Assembly (NCBI GenBank): GCA_965262235.1
Contig: OZ253504.1
Span: forward strand, 558,001 to 622,000
DNA: 64,000 nt
DNA from: CATQGW01 sp965262235
GTDB taxonomy: Bacteria > Chloroflexota > Dehalococcoidia > Bin125
Reading direction: 5' to 3'
Each line of letters starts with the position of its first letter. Positions within the stretch are counted from its first letter, which is position 1. The notes under the pieces are model-generated. The model did no database searches, was not told the origin of the DNA, and saw only the letters and a list, made by a program, of their open reading frames with translations. The position numbers were made by a program, and so were the translations under genes. Below, piece by piece: positions 35,276-43,008 of this stretch.

Positions 35276-36760
35276 ATGGCAAACGTACTGGTCCTCGGAG
35301 CCAGCGGCTACATCGGCACGCACCTCGTGCCGCGCCTGGCCGCGCTGGGACACAGCGTGCGAGCCGCCGCGCGGCGGCTCGACGTGCTCGAGGCTCGCGC
35401 ATGGCCGGGCGTTGAGCTCGTGCGCGCCGATGCGCTCGACGCCGATTCACTGGACCGCGCGCTCGACGGCGTCGACGTTGCGTTCTACCTCGTCCATTCA
35501 ATGGCCGCGGGGGCGCGCTTCGCGGAACTCGATGCGCAGGCAGCCGAGTGTTTCGGCGCCGCCGCCGCGCGTGCCGGCGTGGGGCGTGTGATCTACCTCG
35601 GCGGACTGCAGCCGAAGGGCGACGCGTCTCCGCACCTCAGTTCGCGCCGAGAAACCGGCGAGCGCCTGCGCGCCGCCGGAGCGCCAGTCACCGAGTTACG
35701 CGCCAGCGTCGTGGTCGGCCCCGGCTCGGCCGCGTTCGAAGTGATCCGCGACCTTGTCTACCACCTGCCGCTGATGCTCACGCCGCGCTGGGTCCGCGCG
35801 CGCAGCCAGCCAATCGCGCTCGCTCAGTTGATCGAATATCTCGCACGCCTGCCCGACCTCCACGATCTCGGGCCGTTCTATGACGCCGTGGGACCCGAGA
35901 CGCTGACGTATGAAGAGCTGCTACGTCAGTTTGCGCGGGTCGTCGGGCGCCCGCTCGCAATCGTGCCGTTGCCGGTGCTCACGCCGCGCCTTTCTTCCTA
36001 CTGGCTCGACCTGGTCACGGCCGTCCCGGCGCGAATCGCCCGTCCGCTGATCGACGGCCTGCGACACGATCTGATCGCCGACGATCCGGAACCACTGCGA
36101 CGCTTGATTCCATTGGCGTTGCAGACGTACGAACAAGCAACACGCGATGCACTCGCAGCCGAGGAAGCCGACTCTGTCCCGATCCGCTGGACCGAAGGTG
36201 CGTTCCGCTACCGGCAGGAGCGGCACGACATTTCGTGGTACAGCAAGACCGCACGGTTCAATGCCGACTCCGCCGCGACGCCGGAGCGAAGCTGGGAGCA
36301 GATCACGTCGATCGGCGCCGACCGCGGCTGGTACTACGCGACCTGGCTGTGGCGCCTGCGCGGGCTGGTCGACCGGCTCGGCGGCGGCGTCGGCATGCGG
36401 CGCGGTCGCCGCCATCCGCACGAACTGCGCGTCGGAGATCCGCTCGACTTCTGGCGCGTTGCAGCCGTCGAGCCCGGCCGGCGCCTCACACTGCTCGCCG
36501 AGATGAGGCTGCCCGGCTCCGCCGTCCTCGAGCTGGCGGTCGAACCGCGCTCGACGGGCTCACGAGTCAGCGTCGAGGCGCACTTCCACCCCGCGGGAGT
36601 TTCCGGCCTGCTGTACTGGTACGCACTCTGGCCGGTCCACCGCCCGATCTTCTCGGGACTCGCTCGCGCCGTCGCGCGCCGAGCGGAGCGAGCCGCCGAC
36701 CTGAACGTGCGCCGACGCAGCCTCAAGACCGGCGCAGCTCCCGGACCGAAGTCCGGATGA
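35276..36760 (+). CDS. NAD(P)-binding SDR with C-terminal DUF2867 domain
   Basis: 494 residues. The N terminus is an atypical SDR/NmrA-like Rossmann domain (VLVLGASGYIGTHLVPRL, VELVRADALD, FYLVHSMAAG, YLGGLQPKG). From about residue 310 a DUF2867 domain follows (DRGWYYATWLWRLRGLVDRLGGGVGMRRGRR in pieces; LDFWRVAAVEPGRRLTLLAEMRLPG; LLYWYALWPVHRPIFSGL). This architecture is common in bacteria and linked to envelope or lipid roles without proof. The ATG at 35276 begins the Rossmann strand; 24 codons of upstream frame are not used. Confidence 0.88.
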   Translation: MANVLVLGASGYIGTHLVPRLAALGHSVRAAARRLDVLEARAWPGVELVRADALDADSLDRALDGVDVAFYLVHSMAAGARFAELDAQAAECFGAAAARAGVGRVIYLGGLQPKGDASPHLSSRRETGERLRAAGAPVTELRASVVVGPGSAAFEVIRDLVYHLPLMLTPRWVRARSQPIALAQLIEYLARLPDLHDLGPFYDAVGPETLTYEELLRQFARVVGRPLAIVPLPVLTPRLSSYWLDLVTAVPARIARPLIDGLRHDLIADDPEPLRRLIPLALQTYEQATRDALAAEEADSVPIRWTEGAFRYRQERHDISWYSKTARFNADSAATPERSWEQITSIGADRGWYYATWLWRLRGLVDRLGGGVGMRRGRRHPHELRVGDPLDFWRVAAVEPGRRLTLLAEMRLPGSAVLELAVEPRSTGSRVSVEAHFHPAGVSGLLYWYALWPVHRPIFSGLARAVARRAERAADLNVRRRSLKTGAAPGPKSG

Positions 36761-36771
36761 GCGCCCGGCCT

Positions 36772-36922
36772 GGCGCGTGAGCGTCTTGTTGAGCATGGCC
36801 ACTTCCGCCGAGTCAGGATCCCCACCCGAGTCCAGCGACGCCTGCCGCATCGCGTCGATCACGTCGTTCCCGGCGTCCGCCCAGCCGCTGCGGAAGCCCT
36901 CCGCCCACAGGAATCGCCGCAT
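36772..36922 (-). pseudogene. Fragment of the W-rich single-TM protein family
   Basis: MRRFLWAEGFRSGWADAGND then VIDAMRQASLDSGGDPDSAEV align with the C terminus of the proteins at 37169 and 38317 (GFRDGWADGWNGALEAMRDA; GFREGWTNGWNDAIAAMRSA). The N-terminal TM part is missing. The remaining open frame runs on into the antisense of the SDR gene. It is a relic of a third copy. Confidence 0.65.
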
Positions 36923-36929
36923 GCACCGG

Positions 36930-37168
36930 CGTACACGGCTCGGGGGGAGAGCGCGGCGGTCAGCGGAGGTCGGGGCGGGCCTCCCGCTCAGTCGCTGCGC
37001 GACAGCTCCCCCTCGGGGGGAGCGATTTCCGACCCCCGAAGATCGGAGGGGATCGGATTCCGCTGACCACTCAATGTGGTCAGCGGGGGCCTCCCCCTCA
37101 GTCGCTGCGCGACTGCTCCCCCGCGGGGGGAGCGATTTTCGAGCGCCCCGCGGAGCGGGGGGGGGGTC
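36930..37168. repeat. Degenerate repeat cluster with CTCAGTCGCTGCGCGAC direct repeats
   Basis: Two ~45-bp direct repeats (about 36986-37030 and 37096-37140) contain CTCAGTCGCTGCGCGAC and CGGGGGGAGCGATTT. Between them lies a perfect hairpin CCGCTGACCAC-TCAAT-GTGGTCAGCGG (37060-37086). The same TCAATG core occurs near 4995. Confidence 0.65.
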
Positions 37169-37657
37169 CTAGGGGGGTGAGCCGGTGCGACGGGGGACGT
37201 CGTCGAGCATTTTGACTTCGGGGGAGCCGGGGCGCGCGCCGGAGTCGAGGGAGGCGTCGCGCATGGCTTCGAGGGCGCCGTTCCAGCCGTCGGCCCAGCC
37301 GTCGCGGAAGCCGATGGCCCAGGGGGTGTCGGCGCCCTGTGCGTCTTCGGCGAGGAGGTCGGCGAGCGCGACGACTCGGGCGTCGATGACGGCAGCGGCG
37401 AGGGCGCCCTCCCAGGCCTCTGCGAAGGCGGCGCCGCGGGCCTCGCGCTCGATCTCGGCGATCCGGCCCTGGGGGGAGGTGCTGAGCGGGGCGATGAAGT
37501 TGGTGGCGAGGATCCCGATCAGCGCGGCGAAGGCGCCGCCGAGGATCACGGCGATGATGGTGTGCCGCCCGATCCAGTCGCGGTTGCGGCGCCAGCCGAC
37601 GCGGTCGGCGTCGACCTCGCCCCAGCCGCGCAGTGGTCGGGGTCGTTGCCCGCTCAT
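37169..37657 (-). CDS. Single-TM protein of a local family, 162-residue type, copy B2
   Basis: A basic, tryptophan-bearing N terminus (NRDWIGRHTIIAVILGGAFA) leads into one TM helix (about residues 31-55). An extracytoplasmic or cytoplasmic helical part follows (AFAEAWEGALAAAVIDARVV), then WAIGFRDGWADGWNGALEAM and ASLDSGARPGSPEVKMLDD. It is 162 residues, the same length as copy A2 at 38317. The start MSGQRP overlaps the stop of copy B1 (ATGA). I recognise no family. The D/E-A/W-x3-W-x-A pattern may form repeated helical hairpins. Confidence 0.7.
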   Translation of the reverse strand: MSGQRPRPLRGWGEVDADRVGWRRNRDWIGRHTIIAVILGGAFAALIGILATNFIAPLSTSPQGRIAEIEREARGAAFAEAWEGALAAAVIDARVVALADLLAEDAQGADTPWAIGFRDGWADGWNGALEAMRDASLDSGARPGSPEVKMLDDVPRRTGSPP

Positions 37658-38061
37658 CGCAGCAGCTCGATCCACTGCGTGCCCGCTTCGCGGTCGAGCG
37701 TTTGGCGAGGGAGGCGTCGGGTGAGCTGGGTGATGGCGTCGTTCCAGGCGAACTCGAAGGCCTGATCGTAGGCCTCGTCGTGATCGCCTGACTCGAGCAG
37801 CCCAGCCAGGTCTGCGGCGGCGGCGGCCTTGCCGATCGGCCGGGCGTCACGGGCGGCCACGACGGAGGCGAGGTAGCGGCCGCGGCCTTCGCCGCTGAGC
37901 GCTGCGGCTTCCTCACCGACCGTCGAGGTGCCGGCGCGGAAGGATGGGGTGCTGGCGACGATTGCGATCATGATGGCGCCGATGACGACGAAGCCGATCG
38001 CGAAGGCGATCGTGGACTGCCGGGCCAGGTCGTAGCGGAAGAGTTCGCGGAGGCGTGACAT
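37654..38061 (-). CDS. Single-TM protein of a local family, 135-residue type, copy B1
   Basis: MSRLRELFRYDLARQSTIAF starts the chain, followed by a TM helix (about residues 16-38, FAIGFVVIGAIMIAIVAST). A polar helical domain contains GRGRYLASVVAARDA and AYDQAFEFAWNDAITQLTRR, ending GTQWIELLR. It is 135 residues, exactly the length of copy A1 (38802), with which it shares the (G/T)-Q-W-I-E-L-L-R end. It is translationally coupled to B2. Upstream open frame to 38214 runs through repeat DNA. Function unknown. Confidence 0.7.
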   Translation of the reverse strand: MSRLRELFRYDLARQSTIAFAIGFVVIGAIMIAIVASTPSFRAGTSTVGEEAAALSGEGRGRYLASVVAARDARPIGKAAAAADLAGLLESGDHDEAYDQAFEFAWNDAITQLTRRLPRQTLDREAGTQWIELLR

Positions 38062-38069
38062 CTGCACGG

Positions 38070-38075
38070 AGCTTA
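38070..38075 (-). promoter_or_regulatory. TAAGCT box eight bases before copy B1
   Basis: TAAGCT-CCGTGCAG-ATG on the minus strand. The same TAAGCT box precedes the paralog at 39209 by seven bases, so promoter and gene pair were duplicated together. Confidence 0.4.
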
Positions 38076-38179
38076 CCTTGGCATTGGATGGGGGCGGAAA
38101 GTTGGGGCGCGCCAGCCCGCGCGGGCCTGGCATGCCGCAACAACGAGATGGCGACTCAGCGGCGTGGCTGTATTTGGGC

Positions 38180-38310
38180 GAGTGGGGGAGCCCCCCTCTG
38201 TCACTCTGTGACATCTCCCCCCGCTCTGCGGGGGGAGAGGGGATTCAAGCCGTGATATTTCTCCCCGTTCTGCGGGGGGAAAGCGGATCCGGCTTGTTCG
38301 GAGGGTTCCT
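38180..38310. repeat. GGGGGGAG hairpin repeat plus partial second copy
   Basis: CCCCCCTCTGTCACTCTGTG and the CCCCCCGC/GCGGGGGG hairpin (38190-38245), then a partial copy with CCCCGTTCTGCGGGGGG (38260-38285), ending GGCTTGTTCGGAGGGTTCC. It lies between the two membrane-protein pairs. Confidence 0.7.
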
Positions 38311-38316
38311 GGCGAG

Positions 38317-38805
38317 TTAGTGAGATCCGGGCAGTCGCGGTTGAGTCTCGTTCAGCGTTTTGATCTCGATGGAGTCAGGGGCGGCTCCGGCGTCGATGGA
38401 GGCGCTGCGCATTGCGGCGATGGCGTCGTTCCAGCCGTTTGTCCAACCCTCGCGGAAGCCGATCGCCCAGGGCGCGTCTCCACCCTCTCCGCGGCGAACG
38501 ACGCGATCGGCGAACTCGATCACCCGCGCCTCCGCGATCGCAGCTTCGAGGGCCTGATCCCACGCCTCGTCGTAGGCCTCGTGGAGGACCTGGTTCTCGA
38601 ATCTGGCCGCGGCCGGCGGCGGATTGGCCTCGAGCTCAGCGGCCCCTGCGAGCAAGAACCATCCGAGGATCGCGGCGCAAGCGGCGCCGGCGAGCAGCGC
38701 CGCAATGGTGTGTCGCCCGAGCCAATCGCGGGGCCGGGGCGGGCTGAGGAGCTCGGGTACGGGCGGGCCGTAGTCGCGCGGGGGCGTGGGCGGCTCCCCA
38801 CTCAT
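38317..38805 (-). CDS. Single-TM protein of a local family, 162-residue type, copy A2
   Basis: Paralog of the protein at 37169: proline-rich start, then RPRDWLGRHTIAALLAGAAC with one TM helix, AYDEAWDQALEAAIAEARVI and WAIGFREGWTNGWNDAIAAM, with ASIDAGAAPDSIEIKTLNE. 162 residues. It starts at MSGEPP, overlapping the stop of copy A1 (ATGA). The two pairs share gene order, lengths and overlaps but have diverged clearly in sequence, so the duplication is not recent. Confidence 0.7.
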   Translation of the reverse strand: MSGEPPTPPRDYGPPVPELLSPPRPRDWLGRHTIAALLAGAACAAILGWFLLAGAAELEANPPPAAARFENQVLHEAYDEAWDQALEAAIAEARVIEFADRVVRRGEGGDAPWAIGFREGWTNGWNDAIAAMRSASIDAGAAPDSIEIKTLNETQPRLPGSH

Positions 38806-39209
38806 CGCAGTAGCTCGATCCACTGTGTGTGTTCTTCGTTCGCGAGCAGCTGGCGTGGTACGCGTCGGGCGAGCCGATTGACCGCGTCGTACCAGGCATG
38901 GTCGTGGGCCAGCGCGTAGCCGTTGTCGCGGGAGCCGGTCTTGACAACGTCCGCGAGGTCAGTGTCGACCTGCCGCGTGACGAAGTCGGCGGCGCGGCGC
39001 GCTGCTTCGCGCTCGGCCAGGTAGCGCCCGCGCGTTTCGCCACGGATCTGGGCCGCTTCCTGTTCCGCTGCGCTGAGGCCATCGGGGAAGCGGGTTGTGC
39101 TGACGCCGATTGCGAGCACGACCGAGCCGACGAGCAGGAAGCCGATCACGAACGCAAGCGCGACCTGGACGACGCTGTCGTAGCGGAGGCGATCGACGAT
39201 CCGCCTCAT
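38802..39209 (-). CDS. Single-TM protein of a local family, 135-residue type, copy A1
   Basis: MRRIVDRLRYDSVVQVALAF then one TM helix (FVIGFLLVGSVVLAIGVST). The soluble part has ETRGRYLAEREAARRA, GYALAHDHAWYDAVNRLARR and ends HTQWIELLR. 135 residues, paralogous to 37654. A TAAGCT box lies seven bases upstream and no ribosome binding site, suggesting a leaderless mRNA for the A1-A2 pair. Function unknown. Confidence 0.7.
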   Translation of the reverse strand: MRRIVDRLRYDSVVQVALAFVIGFLLVGSVVLAIGVSTTRFPDGLSAAEQEAAQIRGETRGRYLAEREAARRAADFVTRQVDTDLADVVKTGSRDNGYALAHDHAWYDAVNRLARRVPRQLLANEEHTQWIELLR

Positions 39210-39216
39210 GCGGGGG

Positions 39217-39222
39217 AGCTTA
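39217..39222 (-). promoter_or_regulatory. TAAGCT box seven bases before copy A1
   Basis: TAAGCT-CCCCCGC-ATG on the minus strand; see the matching box at 38070. Confidence 0.4.
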
Positions 39223-39223
39223 G

Positions 39224-39410
39224 GAACCCTCTGAACAAGTCGGATCTCCGCTCCCCGCGCTGCACGGGGGGAGATTCCGCAGGCAGAGGGGGTCTGGCGC
39301 GAACATCTCGGTGGGAATTTAGATCCGCTCGTACGGAGTCGGGCCCCCCTCTGTCACTCCGTGACATCTCCCCCCGCTGCGCGGGGGGAGAGTTATTCCG
39401 AGCTTCCCGA
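39224..39410. repeat. Paired GGGGGGAG repeat overlapping the moaD-like 3' end
   Basis: The left end reads GGAACCCTCTGAACAAGTCGG (39223 on). Two hairpins face each other (about 39250-39290 and 39341-39395), and the right edge fades into GTTATTCCGAGCTTCCCGAA. The stop codon of the moaD-like frame (39319-39321) lies within it. Confidence 0.75.
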
Positions 39411-39693
39411 AGGCCTGAGAAGCGCCTCCGGCGACGGGGGGGAAGATGTCCATGTCGCTGTTGGGGGGGATGGGGGTGTTGAGGCCTTCGAGGTGGCGGA
39501 TGTCGCGCCCATTGAGCATCACGGCGACGAAGCGGCGGACCTGGCCGGCCTCGTCGAGGATCCTCGGCTCGAGGCCGGGATGCTCGGCGACGAGGCGCGC
39601 TAGCAGCTCGGAGACCGTGGCCGGTTGCGGCTCGAGCTGAACGCTCCGCCCGCCGACGAGCGGGCGGAGCGTGGCGTAGAAGCGGATTTCCAC
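39319..39693 (-). CDS. MoaD/ThiS-like sulfur carrier with repeat-derived C-terminal extension
   Basis: Residues 1-91 are a beta-grasp MoaD-like protein: MEIRFYATLRPLVGGRSVQ, ATVSELLARLVAEHPGL, VAVMLNGRDIRHLEG and NSDMDIFPPVAGG. In working sulfur carriers the protein ends at Gly-Gly, whose carboxylate is adenylated and thiocarboxylated. Here the frame runs on for about 34 residues (ASQAFGKLGITLPPRSGGRC and on) encoded by the dispersed repeat. Either a protease removes the tail or the gene is impaired. It lies 23 bp downstream of aor, whose product needs a pterin cofactor made with MoaD. Confidence 0.8.
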   Translation of the reverse strand: MEIRFYATLRPLVGGRSVQLEPQPATVSELLARLVAEHPGLEPRILDEAGQVRRFVAVMLNGRDIRHLEGLNTPIPPNSDMDIFPPVAGGASQAFGKLGITLPPRSGGRCHGVTEGGPTPYERI

Positions 39694-39716
39694 GCCGGAG
39701 GTCGTTGCTGTCTGCG

Positions 39717-41573
39717 CTAGCCGATGATTTCGAGTTCGCGAAGCTTGGCCTCGGGGACGACGCCGTCGTCCCAGCCGCGCGCGTCGTAGTACTGCTCTTT
39801 CATCTGGTCGAGTTCGCAGATCTGGCCTTCCGACGCGCCGGTGCCGGGCTCTTCGAGGAAGCGCCGCGGCAGCGAGTCGTCGGCGCCGCCGAAACCGGCC
39901 TGGTTGTTGAAGTAGCGCTCGAGGTTGTAGATGCGCTCACCGGCGACCATCACGTCTTCCTCGGTCATCGGCAGGCCGACGACCGATTCGTAGAGGGCGG
40001 CGTACTCGGGCGCGCCGACCGCGAAGGCGGAGAACTTGCAGAGGTCGAGCGAGTCGCTGAAGGCGTGCAGGTCCTGGAAGATTTTGAGCAGCGGACCCTT
40101 GCCGTCCCACTCGAGCGGGTCGGTCTTGACCGGGATGCCGAGCAGCTCGGAGGCGGGGGTATAGCCGCGCAGGTGGCAGGCGCCGCGGTTGCTGGTGGCG
40201 TAGCCGAGGCCTTCGCCCTTGACCGCGCGCGGGTCGTAGGCGGGGATCGCCTGGCCCTTGACGGCCATCGAGAGTTCGGGGTGTCCCCAGGCAGCTGCGG
40301 CCTTGGCGGTGCCGTTGGCGAGGTTGTCGCCGATCGCTCCGCGGCGGTGGGCCATGTCCTCGGCGACGCGAACCATGCCGGCGCCGTCGCCCCAGTCGAG
40401 CGGGGTGTCGACGTAGCCGCGCTGCGAGGCCTCCATGTACATGGAGATCACGTTGCCGATTTCGATCGCGTCCATGCCGAAGTCGTTGCACTGGTCGATG
40501 ACCTTGGCGACGACTGCGGGATCGTCGTTGCCGCAGTTTGCGCCGATCGACCAGGCGGGCTCGTACTCGAAGGACTCCATCTTGAGGCCGGCGTAGGCGC
40601 CGTCCTTGACTTCGATCTCCTTCTTGCAGGCGACGGGGCAGGCGTGGCAGGTGGGCTCGGCGGTCAGGAAGTCGTCGCGAATGGCTTCGCCGGAGAGGGC
40701 TTCAGCGCCGTCGAAGTGGGTTTCCTGGGAGTTCCTGGTGCCGAGGCCGCCGATCGAGTTGACGACGTTCATGAGCACGTTGGTGCCGAACGCGGAGAGT
40801 CCGCCGGAGCCCTCCTTGAGGGTGCCGTCGGGATTGACGCCGGAGGGGGCGGTGACGGGCGATTCGAGGATCAGGCCGAGGTGGGTGCGCTGGGCGGCGC
40901 GGAACTTGTCGCGCTCCGCGCCGCGCTCGGGGCGCCAGCGGCCGGCGTTGGTGCCGACGGCGACGACCGCTTTGAGGTTCTTGCCGCCGGCGACAGCGCC
41001 GGTGCCGCCGCGGCCGGCGGCGCGGTCGTCCTCGTTCATGATCGATGCGAAGAGGATGCCGTTCTCGCCGGCCTGGCCGATGGACATGACCGAGATGTCG
41101 GTGGCGTTGCCGCTGCCGGAGCCGAAGTGCTTGACGGTGTCGTGGACGCCGAGGCCCCAGACATCGGAGGCGTCGCGAATCTCGACCTCGTTGTTCTCGC
41201 AGTGGAGGTAGACGGGGGAGTCGGCCTTGCCGGTGATCAGCAGGGCGTCGAAGCCGGCCCAGCGCAGGCGGGCGGCGCTCCAGCCGCCCATGTGCGAGTC
41301 GGTCACGGTGCCGGTGAGCGGGGACTTGGTGACGAAGGCGAGGCGTCCGCTCATCGTGACTTCGGTGCCGGTCAGCGGGCCGTTGACGACGGCGAGCATG
41401 TTGTCGGGGCTGTTGGGGTCGGTCTCGGGGCCGTTGTCGAGCAGGTACTTGACGCCGAGGCCGCGCGCGCCGATGTACTTGCGCGCGTCTTCCTCGTTGA
41501 TGCCTTCGTAGGAGATGGTGCGGTTGGTGAGATCGATGCGAGCGACGCGATTGGCGAATCCACCGAGTGCCAT
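39717..41573 (-). CDS. aor: Aldehyde ferredoxin oxidoreductase (tungsten/molybdenum bis-pterin)
   Basis: 618 residues. It oxidises aldehydes to carboxylic acids with ferredoxin, or the reverse. The N-terminal beta domain starts MALGGFANRVARIDLTNRTI. Pterin-binding segments include GPLTGTEVTMSGRLAF-type and RAAGRGGTGAVAGGKNLKAV stretches. The [4Fe-4S] ligands are CHACPVAC (near residue 306) and the distal Cys of SLDLCKF (near 511). It forms a unit with the moaD-like gene. A metal transporter (Tup/Wtp/Mod) is not in the window. The physiological aldehyde is unknown. Confidence 0.95.
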   Translation of the reverse strand: MALGGFANRVARIDLTNRTISYEGINEEDARKYIGARGLGVKYLLDNGPETDPNSPDNMLAVVNGPLTGTEVTMSGRLAFVTKSPLTGTVTDSHMGGWSAARLRWAGFDALLITGKADSPVYLHCENNEVEIRDASDVWGLGVHDTVKHFGSGSGNATDISVMSIGQAGENGILFASIMNEDDRAAGRGGTGAVAGGKNLKAVVAVGTNAGRWRPERGAERDKFRAAQRTHLGLILESPVTAPSGVNPDGTLKEGSGGLSAFGTNVLMNVVNSIGGLGTRNSQETHFDGAEALSGEAIRDDFLTAEPTCHACPVACKKEIEVKDGAYAGLKMESFEYEPAWSIGANCGNDDPAVVAKVIDQCNDFGMDAIEIGNVISMYMEASQRGYVDTPLDWGDGAGMVRVAEDMAHRRGAIGDNLANGTAKAAAAWGHPELSMAVKGQAIPAYDPRAVKGEGLGYATSNRGACHLRGYTPASELLGIPVKTDPLEWDGKGPLLKIFQDLHAFSDSLDLCKFSAFAVGAPEYAALYESVVGLPMTEEDVMVAGERIYNLERYFNNQAGFGGADDSLPRRFLEEPGTGASEGQICELDQMKEQYYDARGWDDGVVPEAKLRELEIIG

Positions 41574-41654
41574 GGTGTAGGCCTCTCTCTCGAGCAGTGA
41601 TGCGCGCAGCGGGGCGCGGAGAATTGTCGATCAGATGGTAGCCGATCGGCGAAG

Positions 41655-41735
41655 TCGACTACCCATCCGTCATTCCCCTGTCCAAGCCAGGGGCAGGCTC
41701 TGCGCAGGCGGGAATCCAGGCGGGCAGAGGAGTTT
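41655..41735. repeat. CGTCATTCC / GGGAATCC palindromic repeat
   Basis: CCGTCATTCCCCTGTCCAAG, then CCAGGGGCAGGCTCTGCGCAGG and GCGGGAATCCAGG. It is the common bacterial CGTCATTCC...GGAATCC hairpin repeat type. It sits in the 538-bp stretch between aor and the phytanoyl-CoA dioxygenase gene, which holds no gene. Confidence 0.6.
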
Positions 41736-41861
41736 CGGCAGGACTTCGGATGTTGGGCGGCGCTCGATCATCGGAACGGTGCGTTTGGATGCTTCGGCGG
41801 GACGTTGAAAGGGCGAGGACGTTTGTGAACGTTGGGCGGTCGCCTGAATTCCTGCCTGCGC

Positions 41862-42040
41862 AGGAATGACGGAGGGGAGCGCAGGAATGACGGATTAGGT
41901 GCGCGGGAATGACGGAGAGGTGCGCGGGAATGACGGAGAGGTGCGCGGGAATGACGGATGGGAGTGCGGGAATGACGGAGAGGAGCGCAGGAATGACGGA
42001 TGGGTGCGCGGGAATGACGGATGGGAGTGCGGGAATGAGA
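41862..42040 (+). repeat. Minisatellite of ~21-bp GGAATGACGGA units
   Basis: About nine tandem units of the type GGAATGACGGAGAGGTGCGC, with TGGGTGCGC or TGGGAGTGC variants. The unit resembles half of the CGTCATTCC repeat at 41655. It encodes MTERCAG/MTDGSAG-like heptapeptides in one frame, which I take as a non-coding by-product. It ends ~70 bp before the next gene. Confidence 0.85.
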
Positions 42041-42111
42041 GGAGCCCGCGAGGCCGATCGCCGGGCGGCTAGAATGCGTGGCGACTGTTCGCGTAGGGAA
42101 AGGAATTGCAG

Positions 42112-43008
42112 ATGGAAATCGCTGAGCTGGGGAAATCACCCCACGCCGACTCGTTGGTCAAGACGATTATGGAGCACGACCTCGCTCGCCACATCGTGGA
42201 GCTGGACGCCTATGGCTTCACGGTGATCCCGCCGGAGAAGATGGGCACGTCGCCCGGATTCGCCGATCGCCTGCGCGACGCGATCCTGAACACCTATCAG
42301 CGTCGCCACGATGTCGAGATTGACGACTGGCGCACCGCCGACCTGCCGGCTCCCAACGAGCGCGCCTGGCAGCTGATCGACGAAGACGACGTGATCACGG
42401 AGGCCGTGCTGAATCCGGTCGTGCTGACGATGGCTCGCTGGCACTGCGGGCAGAGCGCGATCCTGGGCGGCACTTCCTCGATTATCAAGCCGCCGCACGA
42501 GCAGAACTACCTGGCGATCCACAACGACACGCACGGCGTGCCGCCGCCCCAAGCCGCGTACACGCACCTGGTCAACACCAGCTGGGTGCTGACCGACTAC
42601 GACTCGCGCGAGGACGGGCCGACCGTGTTCGTGCCCGGCTCGCACCGCTGGGGCCGCGCGCCGGCGCCGCACGAGACGAAGTTCTGGGAAGAGGGCGCGA
42701 CACTCGAGCCGGTCTCGATTACAGCCAAGGCGGGCTCGCTGGCCGTCTGGGGCGGCAACACCTGGCACGGGGCGATGAACCGCATGAGCACCGGCCTGCG
42801 GGTCACGATGGTGCTCGTCTGGATCCGCTCCTACATGCAGCGGCTGAACATGTGGGACGAAGGCGCGGTCTCGCCGGATCGGCTTGAGCGCTACCCGGAG
42901 CTGCACAAGATCCTAGGCTACGACCACCCCTATCCGTTCCGCGAGTCGGTCGACAAGGCGGACAAGATCGCGGAGATGATCGCTCCAGGTCAGGACCAGT
43001 TTGCATGA
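42112..43008 (+). CDS. Phytanoyl-CoA dioxygenase (PhyH) family oxygenase
   Basis: 298 residues. Fe(II)/2-oxoglutarate dioxygenase with the facial-triad motif H-x-D in LAIHNDTHG and the distal histidine in WGGNTWHGAMNRMSTGLRVTM, where the Arg binds 2-oxoglutarate. FVPGSHRWGRAP is the family's PGSH motif. AAGGA is suitably placed before the ATG at 42112; the TTG two codons upstream is less likely. The stop overlaps the ABM gene (ATGA). The substrate is unknown. Confidence 0.9.
   Translation: MEIAELGKSPHADSLVKTIMEHDLARHIVELDAYGFTVIPPEKMGTSPGFADRLRDAILNTYQRRHDVEIDDWRTADLPAPNERAWQLIDEDDVITEAVLNPVVLTMARWHCGQSAILGGTSSIIKPPHEQNYLAIHNDTHGVPPPQAAYTHLVNTSWVLTDYDSREDGPTVFVPGSHRWGRAPAPHETKFWEEGATLEPVSITAKAGSLAVWGGNTWHGAMNRMSTGLRVTMVLVWIRSYMQRLNMWDEGAVSPDRLERYPELHKILGYDHPYPFRESVDKADKIAEMIAPGQDQFA

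Noticed and set aside
36560..36922. A complete 120-residue gene
   Set aside because: Only the first ~50 codons match the local membrane-protein family; the rest is antisense of the SDR-DUF2867 gene.
39705..41600. A 631-codon plus-strand open frame antisense to aor
   Set aside because: It is a GC-driven shadow: the minus strand has all AOR motifs in order, while this frame is G/A/V/D-rich without any domain.
41862..42040. The tandem array as a CRISPR
   Set aside because: Units are ~21 bp and directly abutting, without unique spacers, and no cas genes are near.
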